A stretch of 64,000 nucleotides of DNA, from positions 868,001 to 932,000 of the forward strand of contig JAJNNQ010000056.1 in NCBI GenBank assembly GCA_027886175.1. Reading direction: 5' to 3'. Shown here in pieces: positions 13,672 to 23,030 of the stretch. Positions within the stretch are counted from its first letter, which is position 1; each line of letters opens with the position of its first letter. Origin of the DNA: Phylloscopus collybita. Taxonomy: Eukaryota > Chordata > Aves > Passeriformes > Phylloscopidae. A program made the position numbers and the translations under genes. The notes beneath the pieces were generated by a model. It was not told the origin of the DNA. It did no database searches and saw nothing but the letters and a program-made list of their open reading frames with translations.

Positions 13672-13895
13672 GAAGGATCTGGAGCAGTTCCTGACCCCAT
13701 GGAAGGATCTGGAGCAGTTCTGGACCCCATGGAAAGCTCCAGGAGCAGTTCTCAACCCCATGGAGAGCTCCTGGGGCAGTTCCTGACCCCATGGATGGAC
13801 CTGGAGCAATTCCAAACCCCATGGATGGTGCTGCAGCAGTTCCAGACCCCATGGAAGGCTCTGGAGCAGTTCCTAACCCCATGGATGGACCCTGT
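13672..13895. repeat. About 30-bp minisatellite (GGAGCAGTTCCTGACCCCATGGA)
   Basis: Seven or eight units of 30-33 bp, each with GAGCAGTTC and ACCCCATGGA. It lies immediately beyond the poly(A)-signal repeat of the minus-strand secreted-peptide gene, so it is in that gene's 3' flank. Confidence 0.8.
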
Positions 13896-13970
13896 GGAAA
13901 GGGAATCCTGTCCCCGAGGAGGAGCCGGCAGCAGAGACCAAGGACCTGTTCCCGATGCCGGGCACGGAGC

Positions 13971-14505
13971 TCTGCTGAGGGGGTTTATTGATCATTCCAG
14001 GGGAATTCCCATGGCTCTGCTGAGGGGGTTTATTGATCATTCCAGGGGAATTCCCATGGCTCTGCTGAGGGGGTTTATTGATCATTCCAGGGGAATTCCC
14101 ATGCCTCTGCTGAGGGGGTTTATTGATCATTCCAGGGGAATTCCCAGGGCTCTGCTGAGGGGGTTTATTGATCATTCCAGGGGAATTCCCAGGGCTCTGC
14201 TGAGGGGGTTTATTGATCATTCCAGGGGAATTCTCAGGGCTCTGCTGAGGGGGTTTATTGATCATTCCAGGGGAATTCCCATGCCTCTGCTGAGGGGGTT
14301 TATTGATCATTCCGGGGGAATTCCCATGCCTCTGCTGAGGAGGTTTATTTATCATTCCAGGGGAATTCTCAGCTCTGCTGAGGGAATTTATTGATCATTC
14401 CAGGGGAATTCCCAGGGCTCTGCTGACGGGGTTTATTGATCATTCCGGGGGAATTCCCAGGGCTCTGCTTGAGGGGGTTTATTGATCATTCCAGGGGAAT
14501 TCTGG
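13971..14505 (-). repeat. 45-bp tandem repeat of a poly(A) signal, about 12 copies
   Basis: Plus-strand unit TCTGCTGAGGGGGTTTATTG followed by ATCATTCCAGGGGAATTCCC and ATGGC, with period exactly 45 bp at the start (13971, 14016, 14061). On the minus strand each unit reads GAATGATCAATAAACCCC, so nearly every unit carries an AATAAA. The 3' end of the plus-strand paralogue (24486-24510) has a single related segment, GAATAATCAATAAACCCC followed by TTCAGCAAAG. The array is therefore an amplification of the 3' end of the minus-strand gene. Confidence 0.9.
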
Positions 14506-17500
14506 GGGTTCCCAGGGGGTCGGGGGTTCCTCCAGTGAGGGCGATCTCCTCCGGCCGCTGGACAGGGTCGGCACACGGGGTCATCGGCACTGGCGGCCCT
14601 AAAAACCAGAGCCCAACCCCTGACCCCACTGTGCCCCTGGGGGTGCACTGGAGTGAATTGGGGTGTACTGGGGTGTACTGGGGGGTACTGGGGGGTACTG
14701 GGGGATACTGGGACACACTGGGGTGTACTGGGGTGTACTGGAACACATTGGGGTGTACTGGGGGGATACCTGTCCCCACCCCTCTCCATCAGGAGACAGG
14801 AATTGGGGCCCTGGATGGAGCCGGGAAAGGACTAGGCTCCCCAGATCCCTGGGAACCCCTGATCTCCTCTCCCTGGGATGACCCAGACCCCTCCCAGCCC
14901 CCCACAGTAACCCTGGGAGTCCCCAGAGCCCCCTGGGCACGAGGACACCTTTGTGCAGCACCCAAGTGTCTCCCAGTGGTGCCCCAGTACCACCCAGTGT
15001 GCCCCAGTACACCCTGGTGTCCCCTGTACCCCCAGTGTGTCCCAGTTCCCCCCAGTATCCCCCAGTACCCCCTAGTGTACCCAGTGTACCCCAGTAACCC
15101 CCAGTATCCCCCAGTACCCCCCAGTTCCCCCCAGTACCCCTCAGTTCCCCCCAGTATCCCCCAGTATCCCCCAGTGTCCCCCAGTATCCCCCAGTATCCC
15201 CCAGTGTGTCCCAGTTCCCCTGAGTATCCCCCAGTACCCCCCAGTGTACCCAGTGTACCCCAATATCCCCCAGTGACCGCCAGTTCCCTCCAGTTCCCCC
15301 CAGTATCCCCCAGTACACCCCAGTACCCACCAGTACACCCCAGTACCCCTCAGTTCCCCCCAGTATCCCCCAGTATCCCCCAGTGTCCCCCAGTGTCCCC
15401 CAGTTCCCTCAAGTGTTCCCAGTGTCCCCCAGTGTCCCCCAGTATCCTCCAGTACCCCCCAGTACCCCCCAGTACACCCCAGTACCCACCAGTACACCCC
15501 AGTATCCCCCAGTACACCCCAGCACCCCCAGGACATGGAGCAGGCACAGCCCCCTGTCTGCCCCTCTGCTGCCCCCAAGCTCTGCCCACCCCTGGGGGCT
15601 CTGGGGTCCCCCCAAACCCCCCCAGGAGCCCTTGGGGGACCAGAACTCACCAGGGATTTCCCCACTGAACACTCCTGGGGATTTCCCCACCAGAGACCCC
15701 CGGGGATTCCCACAGGAGCCGCCCAAGGGGCAGCCACGGGGGGGCTGGGGAGAGACGGGGGGTACTGGGGGGTACTGAGAGACACTGGGGGGTACTGAGG
15801 TGTACTGGGGGATACTGGGACACAATGGGGGCTACTGAGGCACACTGGGACACACTGGGAGACACTGGGAGGTATTGGGACACACCGAGACATACTGGGA
15901 CACATTGGGGGGTACTGGGGGGTACTGGGAGATACTGGGGGGTACTGGGGTGTACTGGGGGGTACTGGGACACAATGGAGGGTACTGGGTGACACTGGGT
16001 TGTACTGGGGGATACTGGGACCCACTGGAGGATACTGGGGCACACTGGGGTGACCCCAAGTGTCGTGGCCATGCCAGGGGAGGCTCTGGGCCCCGCAGAA
16101 CTTGGGGTACACACCTCAGACCTCTTCACTCGAAAGGCTCTCGCTCCCCCCTGCAAAGAGACCCAGGGATGTCACCGGGGAGTCCCCAGCCCCAGTGAGG
16201 TGTCCCCAACCCCAGTGAGGTGTCCCCAGTCCCAGTGAGGTGTCCCCAACCCCAGCAAGGTGTCCCGAGCACCCCCCAGTGTCTCCCAGTATGCCCCAGT
16301 ACCCCTCTGTGTGCCCCAGTCCCAGTGGGGGATGGAAAGGTTGGGGTGAAGGGGGGTCCTCAGTGAGGAGGAGGAGGAGGAGGAGGAGGAGGAGGAGGAG
16401 GAGGAGGAGGAGGAGGAGGAGGAGGAAGGAATTCCAGTGTGGGGCACATGGGGCCTGAAGTTTGGGGTGGGTGATGGCAGGAGAAAATGGGACAGGGGAG
16501 AAGCTCCGAGGGTTTTGGGAGGGGCTCTGGGAGTGGGGGGACGAGGAAGGGGATTTGGGGATGTCCCACACAGGGGCAACAGGAAAGAGAAAGGGGGAAA
16601 AGGGGGCAGGAATGGGGACTGAGGCACTGTGGGGGCTACTGGGGTGCTCTGGGATAACTGCAATTGTACTGGGATAACTGGGTTGGCATTGGGATCACTG
16701 GGATTGTACTGGGATAACTGGGATTACAGTGGGGCGCCTCTCTGGGAACAACTGGGGTGGAGTGGAAAAACTGGGAATACAACGGGGGCCCTCTCTGGGA
16801 AGCACTGGGGCGCACTGGGCTGTACTGGGATGGGTGGGAATACACTGAGGGGGGCTCTCTGGGGAGCACTGGGATGTACTGGGGTGCACTGGGGGGATCT
16901 CAGCCCTGAGGGTCCCAGAACTCCAGGAACTCACCTCGCTCCTCCCGACTGTGGCTTCCCCCTGCAGAGAGACGGTGACATGTCACCGGTGTGTCCCCAG
17001 CCTCAGTAAGGGATGGGCTGGACAAACTGGTTCCCAGTTCCCACAGCGGGTGTCCCCCCCCAGCTCCAGAACTCACCATGATGGTGGAACCTCCTCCTGG
17101 GTCCATGGCCATGGTGGCCTGGGAAGGGCAGCAAAGGGAGACTCAGGAATTGGACCTTATGTGTCCCCAGGTGTCCCCAGCCCCAGCACAGTGTCCCCAG
17201 CCCTGACACAGTGTCTCCAGCCCCAGCACAGTGTCCCCAGCCCTGACACAGTGTCTCCAGCCCCAGCACAGTGTCCCCAGCCCTGACACAGTGTCTCCAG
17301 CCCCAGCACAGTGTCCCCAGCCCTGGCACAGTGTCTCCAGCCCCAGCACAGTGTCCCCAGACCTGACACAGTGTCTCCAGCCCTGACATAGTGTCTCCAG
17401 CCCTGGCACAGTGTCTCCAGCCCTGGCACAGTGTCCCCGTCCCCAGCACAGTGTCCCCAGCCCTGGCACAGTGTCCCCAGCCCTGGCACAGTGTCTCCAG

Positions 17501-17979
17501 CCCTGACACAGTGTCCCCACCCCCAGCACAGTGTCCCCAGCCCTGGCACAGTGTCTCCAGCCCTGGCACAGTGTCTCCAGCCCTGACACAGTGTCCCCAC
17601 CCCCAGCACAGTGTCCCCAGCCCTGGCACAGTGTCCCCAGCCCCAGCAGAGTGTCCCCAGCCCTGGCACAGTGACTCCAGCTCCAGTGAGGTGTCCCCAG
17701 GCCCAGTGAGGTTATGGGGCTGAACAGGGACACAGGGGTCCCCAAAGCCCCCAGCCCACAGACCTCCCCGCTCCAAGAAGGAAAACCCCGGAGGGGAAGC
17801 CCAAACATCCCAGCTCAAAGCTCACCAGGATGAGGGAATCCTCCCCCGGAGCCAAAATCGTAGTGACAAACCCAGCCCCGTCTCAGGTCCAGGGAGCATC
17901 CCCTCCGAGGCCGAGCGTCTGCCGGGGGGCACAGCAGGATGGAGAAGAGCAGGGCCACGCCGAGCACAGCCACCTTCAT
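13971..17979 (-). CDS. Secreted-peptide gene SP-minus (85 aa, cationic, His/Gly/Arg-rich)
   Basis: Not a family I recognise. Four coding exons join in frame with GT-AG introns, all phase 1: 17979-17826, 17118-17077, 16961-16935 and 16150-16116 (258 nt, 85 codons plus TGA). Residues 1-24 form a signal peptide ending PADA. The mature part begins RPRRGC, has two cysteines (about 28 and 38), a Gly-rich turn, then HHGHGPRRRFHHH, GSHSREER and an acidic Ser/Glu end. It is strongly cationic, as in many host-defence peptides, but that function is inference. A further non-coding or alternative exon aligning with the last exon of the plus copy lies near 14555-14500, followed by the poly(A) repeats. Introns are filled with minisatellites. 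A TATA-like GATAAAGG sits at 18031-18038. Confidence 0.55.
14640..14772 (+). repeat. 10-bp satellite block 1 (TACTGGGGGG, G-rich on plus)
   Basis: About twelve units of a TACTGGGGTG/TACTGGGGGG decamer. Inside the transcribed span of SP-minus; C-rich in its RNA. Confidence 0.85.
14970..15530 (-). repeat. 10-bp satellite block 2, inverted (CCCCAGTACC)
   Basis: About 55 units of CCCCAGTAYC/CCCCCAGTGT, the reverse complement of the decamer in blocks 1 and 3. The minus strand (the sense strand of SP-minus) is G-rich here, with many runs of 4-6 G that could form quadruplexes. Confidence 0.9.
15755..16052 (+). repeat. 10-bp satellite block 3 (TACTGGGGGG)
   Basis: About 28 units in the same orientation as block 1 and opposite to block 2, so blocks 2 and 3 could pair as a long imperfect hairpin. 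Followed immediately by coding exon 4 of SP-minus. Confidence 0.9.
16363..16430. repeat. (GGA)n microsatellite
   Basis: About 22 GGA triplets, interrupted only at the edges. Lies in an intron of SP-minus; the minus strand reads (TCC)n. Confidence 0.95.
16620..16900 (+). repeat. Degenerate ACTGGGATAACTGGGAT repeat
   Basis: Loose tandem array of ACTGGG-containing units of variable length, related to the 10-bp satellite but much more diverged. Within the intron between exons 3 and 4 of SP-minus. Confidence 0.6.
17160..17700. repeat. 20-bp minisatellite, about 27 copies
   Basis: Units alternate between CCAGCCCTGACACAGTGTCT and CCAGCCCCAGCACAGTGTCC, giving a 40-bp higher-order period in the left half. 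It fills most of the first intron of SP-minus (exon 1 ends at 17826, exon 2 starts at 17118). Confidence 0.95.
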
Positions 17980-19890
17980 CTTCCTCTTGGAGCAGGGAGC
18001 GCTGCTTGAGGCTGCAGCAGGGCAGCAGAGCCTTTATCCCTGCCGGGGCTCCTCCCTGCGCCCTCCTCGACAGCCCCCAGGCCAAAGCCCGGCTTGGCAC
18101 TGCCCGCAGCCCTGGCCACCAGCCCAGCCCTGGCCCAGAGTCCATCCCACCTGCGGCACGGATCCAGCCCACCTCCCCGGCATCCCTCCAGCTTCCTGCA
18201 CGGGGCAGCTGCCCCTGGACGGGCCCAGGCACCCGGGGGGCCCAGGGGGGCAGGCAGGGACCCAACGCCAGCTGGGGACCCTGTGGGGACACCCCCCACT
18301 CCAACACAATCCATCCTCCAACAGCCCCCAGTGCCACATCCCCCAGCTCCCCCTGTCCCTGCTCTCCCAGAACTTTCCCTCTGGGACACCCCGGAGCTGA
18401 GCCTGGCCCCAAACCCAACATGCAGGAGAACAAAGGGAACAGGGGACATGTGATCCAGGCAGAGACTGGGATCTGCAGGCACTGGAGGCACTGGGAGCAC
18501 TGGGCAATGCTGATCTCCTGCAGACAAGGCTGCGGTTTGGGCAATGGCTCAGCTGTGGCAATTCCCACAGCCAGAACACCCCACAGATCCCCAGTGGGTT
18601 CCATTTCCAGCCCCACAGCAGAGTCCAGAGGGGAATGCCCCCTGCCCTGACCCTCACCCTGTCCTCCCCGGGGCCCTCCCAGAGCACCAGGGTCCTGCTC
18701 TGCACAGCTGCTCCACGTGCAGGCTGCCAGGGACCCCATCCCCAGCAAGGCTCCCCCTCCAGCCCTATCCCTGCCTGGGACATGCCCGCAGCTCCCCAAG
18801 GGCCTTGTCCCCACAGAGGGTCTCTGCAGTGCCCTGGCCCTGGGCCCAGGCCAGCACCAGCAGGATGTGCCCATCCCCAGGGAGGGCCGGGGACAAGGGG
18901 ACATTTGTCCCCAGGCAGCCACTGGGAGCTAATTGGGCAAACAGAGGTGCCCAGGGAGGAGGAGGATGGGAGGATGTGGCTGCCCTGCCAGCATCTCTGA
19001 TAAGCCCTGTTTACCCAGGGCCACAGGCACCAGGAAGACACTCAGACATCTTGGCCTTCCAAGAAGTGAAGATGCACAGAGAAGTGGTTCCCAAGAGCTG
19101 TCCCTGGCTGGGATTCCTGTTTGACATTCCAGGGCATTTGTGAAGGGTTCTGCTTCTCCCTTTCCCCAGGGACACTGTGGATCCAGCAGGATTCTCTTGT
19201 GGCCCAGCTGGGAAAAGGCTTCAGGCCACTGCCTCGACTGCTTGCTCTGGAACTCACCCGAGGAGCCTCAGTGCCCGTGGGGGAAGGTTTTCCTCGGGAA
19301 TGTTGCTGCTTTGTGCCCATGGAGGAGAGAGCAGAGTGTCCCCAGGGGCGATTCTTGACCAGATGGACACGTGCTGTGACATCCCCAGGCAGCCACTGGG
19401 AGCTAATTGGGCAAACAGAGGTGCCCAGGGAGGAGGAGGGGGGGTGTGGCTGCCCTGCCAGCATCTCTGATAAGCCCTGTTTACCCAGGGCCCCAGGCAC
19501 CAGGAATGCCTCCATCCAACTGGGACTTCCCCAGGACTGCGGTTCCTAGGGTGAGTTCCAGAGCAAGCAGTCAAGGCAGTGCCCTGAAGTCTTTTCTCAG
19601 CTGGGTCACAAGAGATTCCTGCTGGATCTGCAGTGTCCCTGGGCAAAGGGAGAAGCAGAACTCTTCACGAATGCCCTGGAATGTCAAACAGGAACCAAAC
19701 AGCCATTGACAGCTTCCAGGAACAACTTCTCTGTGCATTTTTCCTTCTTGGAAGCCAGGACAGGTGTCTGCATCCACCTGGAAACAAAATCAGGGACACC
19801 TGGGATTCTCTGGGGCTCAGGAAAGCCTCCCATGGGCCTCCCTGAGCCCAAACCAGGTTTTCACCCACAACCTTGGATCTCCTCAAGAGA
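17922..19890 (+). repeat. Palindrome left arm
   Basis: About 1.97 kb that recurs as the reverse complement at 21055-23030 with only scattered single-base differences by eye. It covers the upstream region, promoter, 5' UTR and signal-peptide codons of SP-minus. Identity stops within exon 1, just after the signal-peptide core. Inside the arm an internal direct duplication of about 120 bp (18909-19035 and 19383-19510) contains TCTGATAAG and TGTTTACCC motifs. Confidence 0.92.
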
Positions 19891-21054
19891 CTTCTCCTCA
19901 CACCTCTGGAGGCAGAGCACTGTTGGAGCCCTGGGCACTGACAATTTCAGACTTTCTGTGCTGACAGGCTCTGACCCCCAAGAAGAAAGTGCATTTGACC
20001 TGAGGCCATGGAACAGGCTTCCAAATTGAGTAACAGCACTGGGAATGTGGGTGTGGAATTTGAATAGAAGTGTGTGATATCAAATAATGGAAAATCAGAG
20101 TTTAAGGGTTTAGAAAACAGTGAGATATATGAGGGAAGGTGGAGGTTTTAGGGCAGAGGCTGAGTCTTTCTTTTTCATCTTCTGCCTAGGTTTGGGTGGT
20201 GTTTTGTAATTGGGTATAAAAATCTGCATTGTGGGCCACGAGTGGTTGGTCATTGGGTTAAAAGTGAAAATAATTTAGGTGTCATTTCATAATTGGGCAG
20301 TTTGTTCTTTAAAAGCTTTGTAGAGAGATAGAGAGGGAGCATTTTTCACTTTGTTAGCTGGAACTCCCAGCTTGTGAGACTGTAACATAGATAAGAATTA
20401 ATAAACATCTGAGTCCAAATACGAAGCAACGTCTCTCGAGCATTTAATCCAAACTCTAACAGGAAAAGGAAAAAAAACCTACAGAGCTCCAAACCAGAGC
20501 AGGAATTTGTAACATAGTGTTAAAAGTAAAAGACTGGGATTTTGTTGTTGTTGTTGTTGTTGTTGTAACATCTAAGCTGCCCAAACCAGAGGGTAGGGGG
20601 AGTCATCCTGCATTCCTGCATGGAGACTGGGGACCAAAAAGATACTGAACCTCGGTTATCAAGGATCTTATCCAAATGAAGATCACCAAAACCTCCAGAG
20701 AAGAATTTATGGGACTTTTGGTAGAGGGGATGGAGCCACCCACAGATGGAACTACCAGATAAAATGATTGGGGGTGGGGGGGAGTTGAAACTGAACTAAA
20801 GAAAATCTGACCCAAAAGGAATATTTGAAACATGGACGTGAATTTATTCACATGCAACAGGCTGATACTTTTAAGGGACAAGCTCTTTGGTTAAAGTTGT
20901 GCCTTTGGCTGAACATGGCCGTAAACTCCTTTGCTTCATCTGTTTCCTAATTGACTTTATTTTTTTGTTTCGTTAAACCTATTCTTAAGATTCACCAGGA
21001 AAGTGAACCTCGTTTTTCACAGCAGGCTTAGGCCACTGTCCCCAGGCTGGGGAA
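19891..21054. other. Palindrome spacer with LTR-like element
   Basis: About 1.16 kb of single-copy sequence between the arms. 20040-20461 looks like a plus-strand solo LTR: TATA-like GGGTATAAAAATC near 20212, poly(A) signal TTAATAAACATC near 20398, end CTCTAACA at 20461. A (TTG)n tract lies at 20539-20567. 20600-21054 holds no gene I can see. Confidence 0.5.
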
Positions 21055-23030
21055 TCTCTTGAGGAGATCCAAGGCTGTGGGTGAAAACCTGGTTTGGGCT
21101 CAGGGAGGCCCATGGGAGGCTTTCCTGAGCCCCAGAGAATCCCAGGTGTCCCTGATTTTGTTTCCAGGTGGATGCAGACACCTGTCCTGGCTTCCAAGAA
21201 GGAAAAATGCACAGAGAAGTTGTTCCTGGAAGCTGTCAATGGCTGTTTGATTCCTGTTTGACATTCCAGGGCATTCGTGAAGAGTTCTGCTTCTCCCTTT
21301 GCTCAGGGACACTGCGGATCCAGCAGGAATCTCTTGTGACCCAGCTGAGAAAAGACTTCAGGGCGCTGCCTTGACTGCTTGCTCTGGAACTCACCCTAGG
21401 AACCGCAGTCCTGGGGAAGTCCCAGTTGGATGGAGGCATTCCTGGTGCCTGGGGCCCTGGGTAAACAGGGCTTATCAGAGATGCTGGCAGGGCAGCCACA
21501 CCCCCCCTCCTCCTCCCTGGGCACCTCTGTTTGCCCAATTAGCTCCCAGTGGCTTCCTGGGGATGTCACAGCACGTGTCCATCTGGTCAAGAATCGCCCC
21601 TGGGGACACTCTGCTCTCTCCTCCATGGGCACAAAGCAGCAACATTCCCGAGGAAAACCTTCCCCCACGGGCACTGAGGCTCCTCGGGTGAGTTCCAGAG
21701 CAAGCAGTCGAGGCAGTGGCCTGAAGCCTTTTCCCAGCTGGGCCACAAGAGAATCCTGCTGGATCCACAGTGTCCCTGGGGAAAGGGAGAAGCAGAACCC
21801 TTCACAAATGCCCTGGAATGTCAAACAGGAATCCCAGCCAGGGACAGCTCTTGGGAACCACTTCTCTGTGCATCTTCACTTCTTGGAAGGCCAAGATGTC
21901 TGAGTGTCTTCCTGGTGCCTGTGGCCCTGGGTAAACAGGGCTTATCAGAGATGCTGGCAGGGCAGCCACATCCTCCCATCCTCCTCCTCCCTGGGCACCT
22001 CTGTTTGCCCAATTAGCTCCCAGTGGCTGCCTGGGGACAAATGTCCCCTTGTCCCCGGCCCTCCCTGGGGATGGGCACATCCTGCTGGTGCTGGCCTGGG
22101 CCCAGGGCCAGGGCACTGCAGAGACCCTCTGTGCGGACAAGGCCCTTGGGGAGCTGCGGGCATGTCCCAGGCAGGGATAGGGCTGGAGGGGGAGCCTTGC
22201 TGGGGATGGGGTCCCTGGCAGCCTGCACATGGAGCAGCTGTGCAGAGCAGGACCCAGGTGCTCTGGGAGGGCCCCGGGGAGGACAGGGTGAGGGTCAGGG
22301 CAGGGGGCATTCCCCTCTGGACTCTGCTGTGGGGCTGGAAATGGAACCCACTGGGGATCTGTGGGGTGTTCTGGCTGTGGGAATTGCCACAGCTGAGCCA
22401 TTGCCCAAACCTCAGCCTTGTCTGCAGGGGATCAGCATTGCCCAGTGCTCCCAGTGCCTCCAGTGCCTGCAGATCCCAGTCTCTGCCTGGATCACATGCC
22501 CCCTGTTCCCTTTGTTCTCCTGCATGTTGGGTTTGGGGCCGGGCTCAGCTCCGGGGTGTCCCAGAGGGAAAGTTCTGGGAGGGCAGGGACAGGGGGAGCT
22601 GGGGGATGTGGCACTGAGGGCTGTTGGAGGATGGATTGTGTTGGAGTGGGGGGTGTCCCCACAGGGTCCCCAGCTGGCGTTGGGTCCCTGCCTGCCCCCC
22701 TGGGCCCCCCGGGTGCCTGGGCCCGTCCAGGGGCAGCTGCCCCGTGCAGGAAGCTGGAGGGATGCCGGGGAGGTGGGCTGGATCCGTGCCGCAGGTGGGA
22801 TGGACTCTGGGCCAGGGCTGGGCTGGTAGCCAGGGCTGGGGGCTGTGCCAAGCCGGGCTTTGGCCTGGGGGCTGTCGGGGAGGGCGCAGGGAGGAGCCCC
22901 GGCAGGGATAAAGGCTCTGCTGCCCTGCTGCAGCCTCAAGCAGCGCTCCCTGCTCCAAGAGGAAGATGAAGGTGGCTGTGCTCGGCGTGGCCCTGCTCTT
23001 CTCCATCCTGCTGTGCTCCCCAGCACAGAG
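21055..23030 (-). repeat. Palindrome right arm
   Basis: Reverse-complement partner of 17922-19890, differing by a few substitutions and about 7 bases in length. Carries the promoter and leader of SP-plus. Its own copies of the internal duplication lie near 21435-21560 and 21910-22035. Confidence 0.92.
22870..22965 (+). promoter_or_regulatory. Core promoter of SP-plus
   Basis: TATA-like GATAAAGG at 22907-22914, about 50 bases before the ATG at 22966, giving a short predicted 5' UTR. The mirror copy at 18031-18038 serves SP-minus. Upstream arm sequences repeat TCTGATAAG (GATA type) and TGTTTACCC (forkhead type), two motifs each per arm. Confidence 0.55.

Noticed and set aside
13971..14505. CRISPR-like direct repeats
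   Set aside because: Units are contiguous without spacers, and the DNA is clearly avian; it is a minisatellite.
14436..15668. Long open frame (410 codons) of Pro/Ser/Tyr-rich repeats
   Set aside because: It is a translation of the 10-bp satellite; frames on both strands stay open for the same reason, and it overlaps the introns of the minus-strand peptide gene.
16363..16430. Poly-Arg or poly-Ser coding tract
   Set aside because: A (GGA)n microsatellite in an intron; reading frames through it are artefacts.
18034..19041. Long open frames in both palindrome arms
   Set aside because: Present in several frames and both strands of GC-rich promoter DNA, without domains. The mirrored copies in the right arm are the same shadows.
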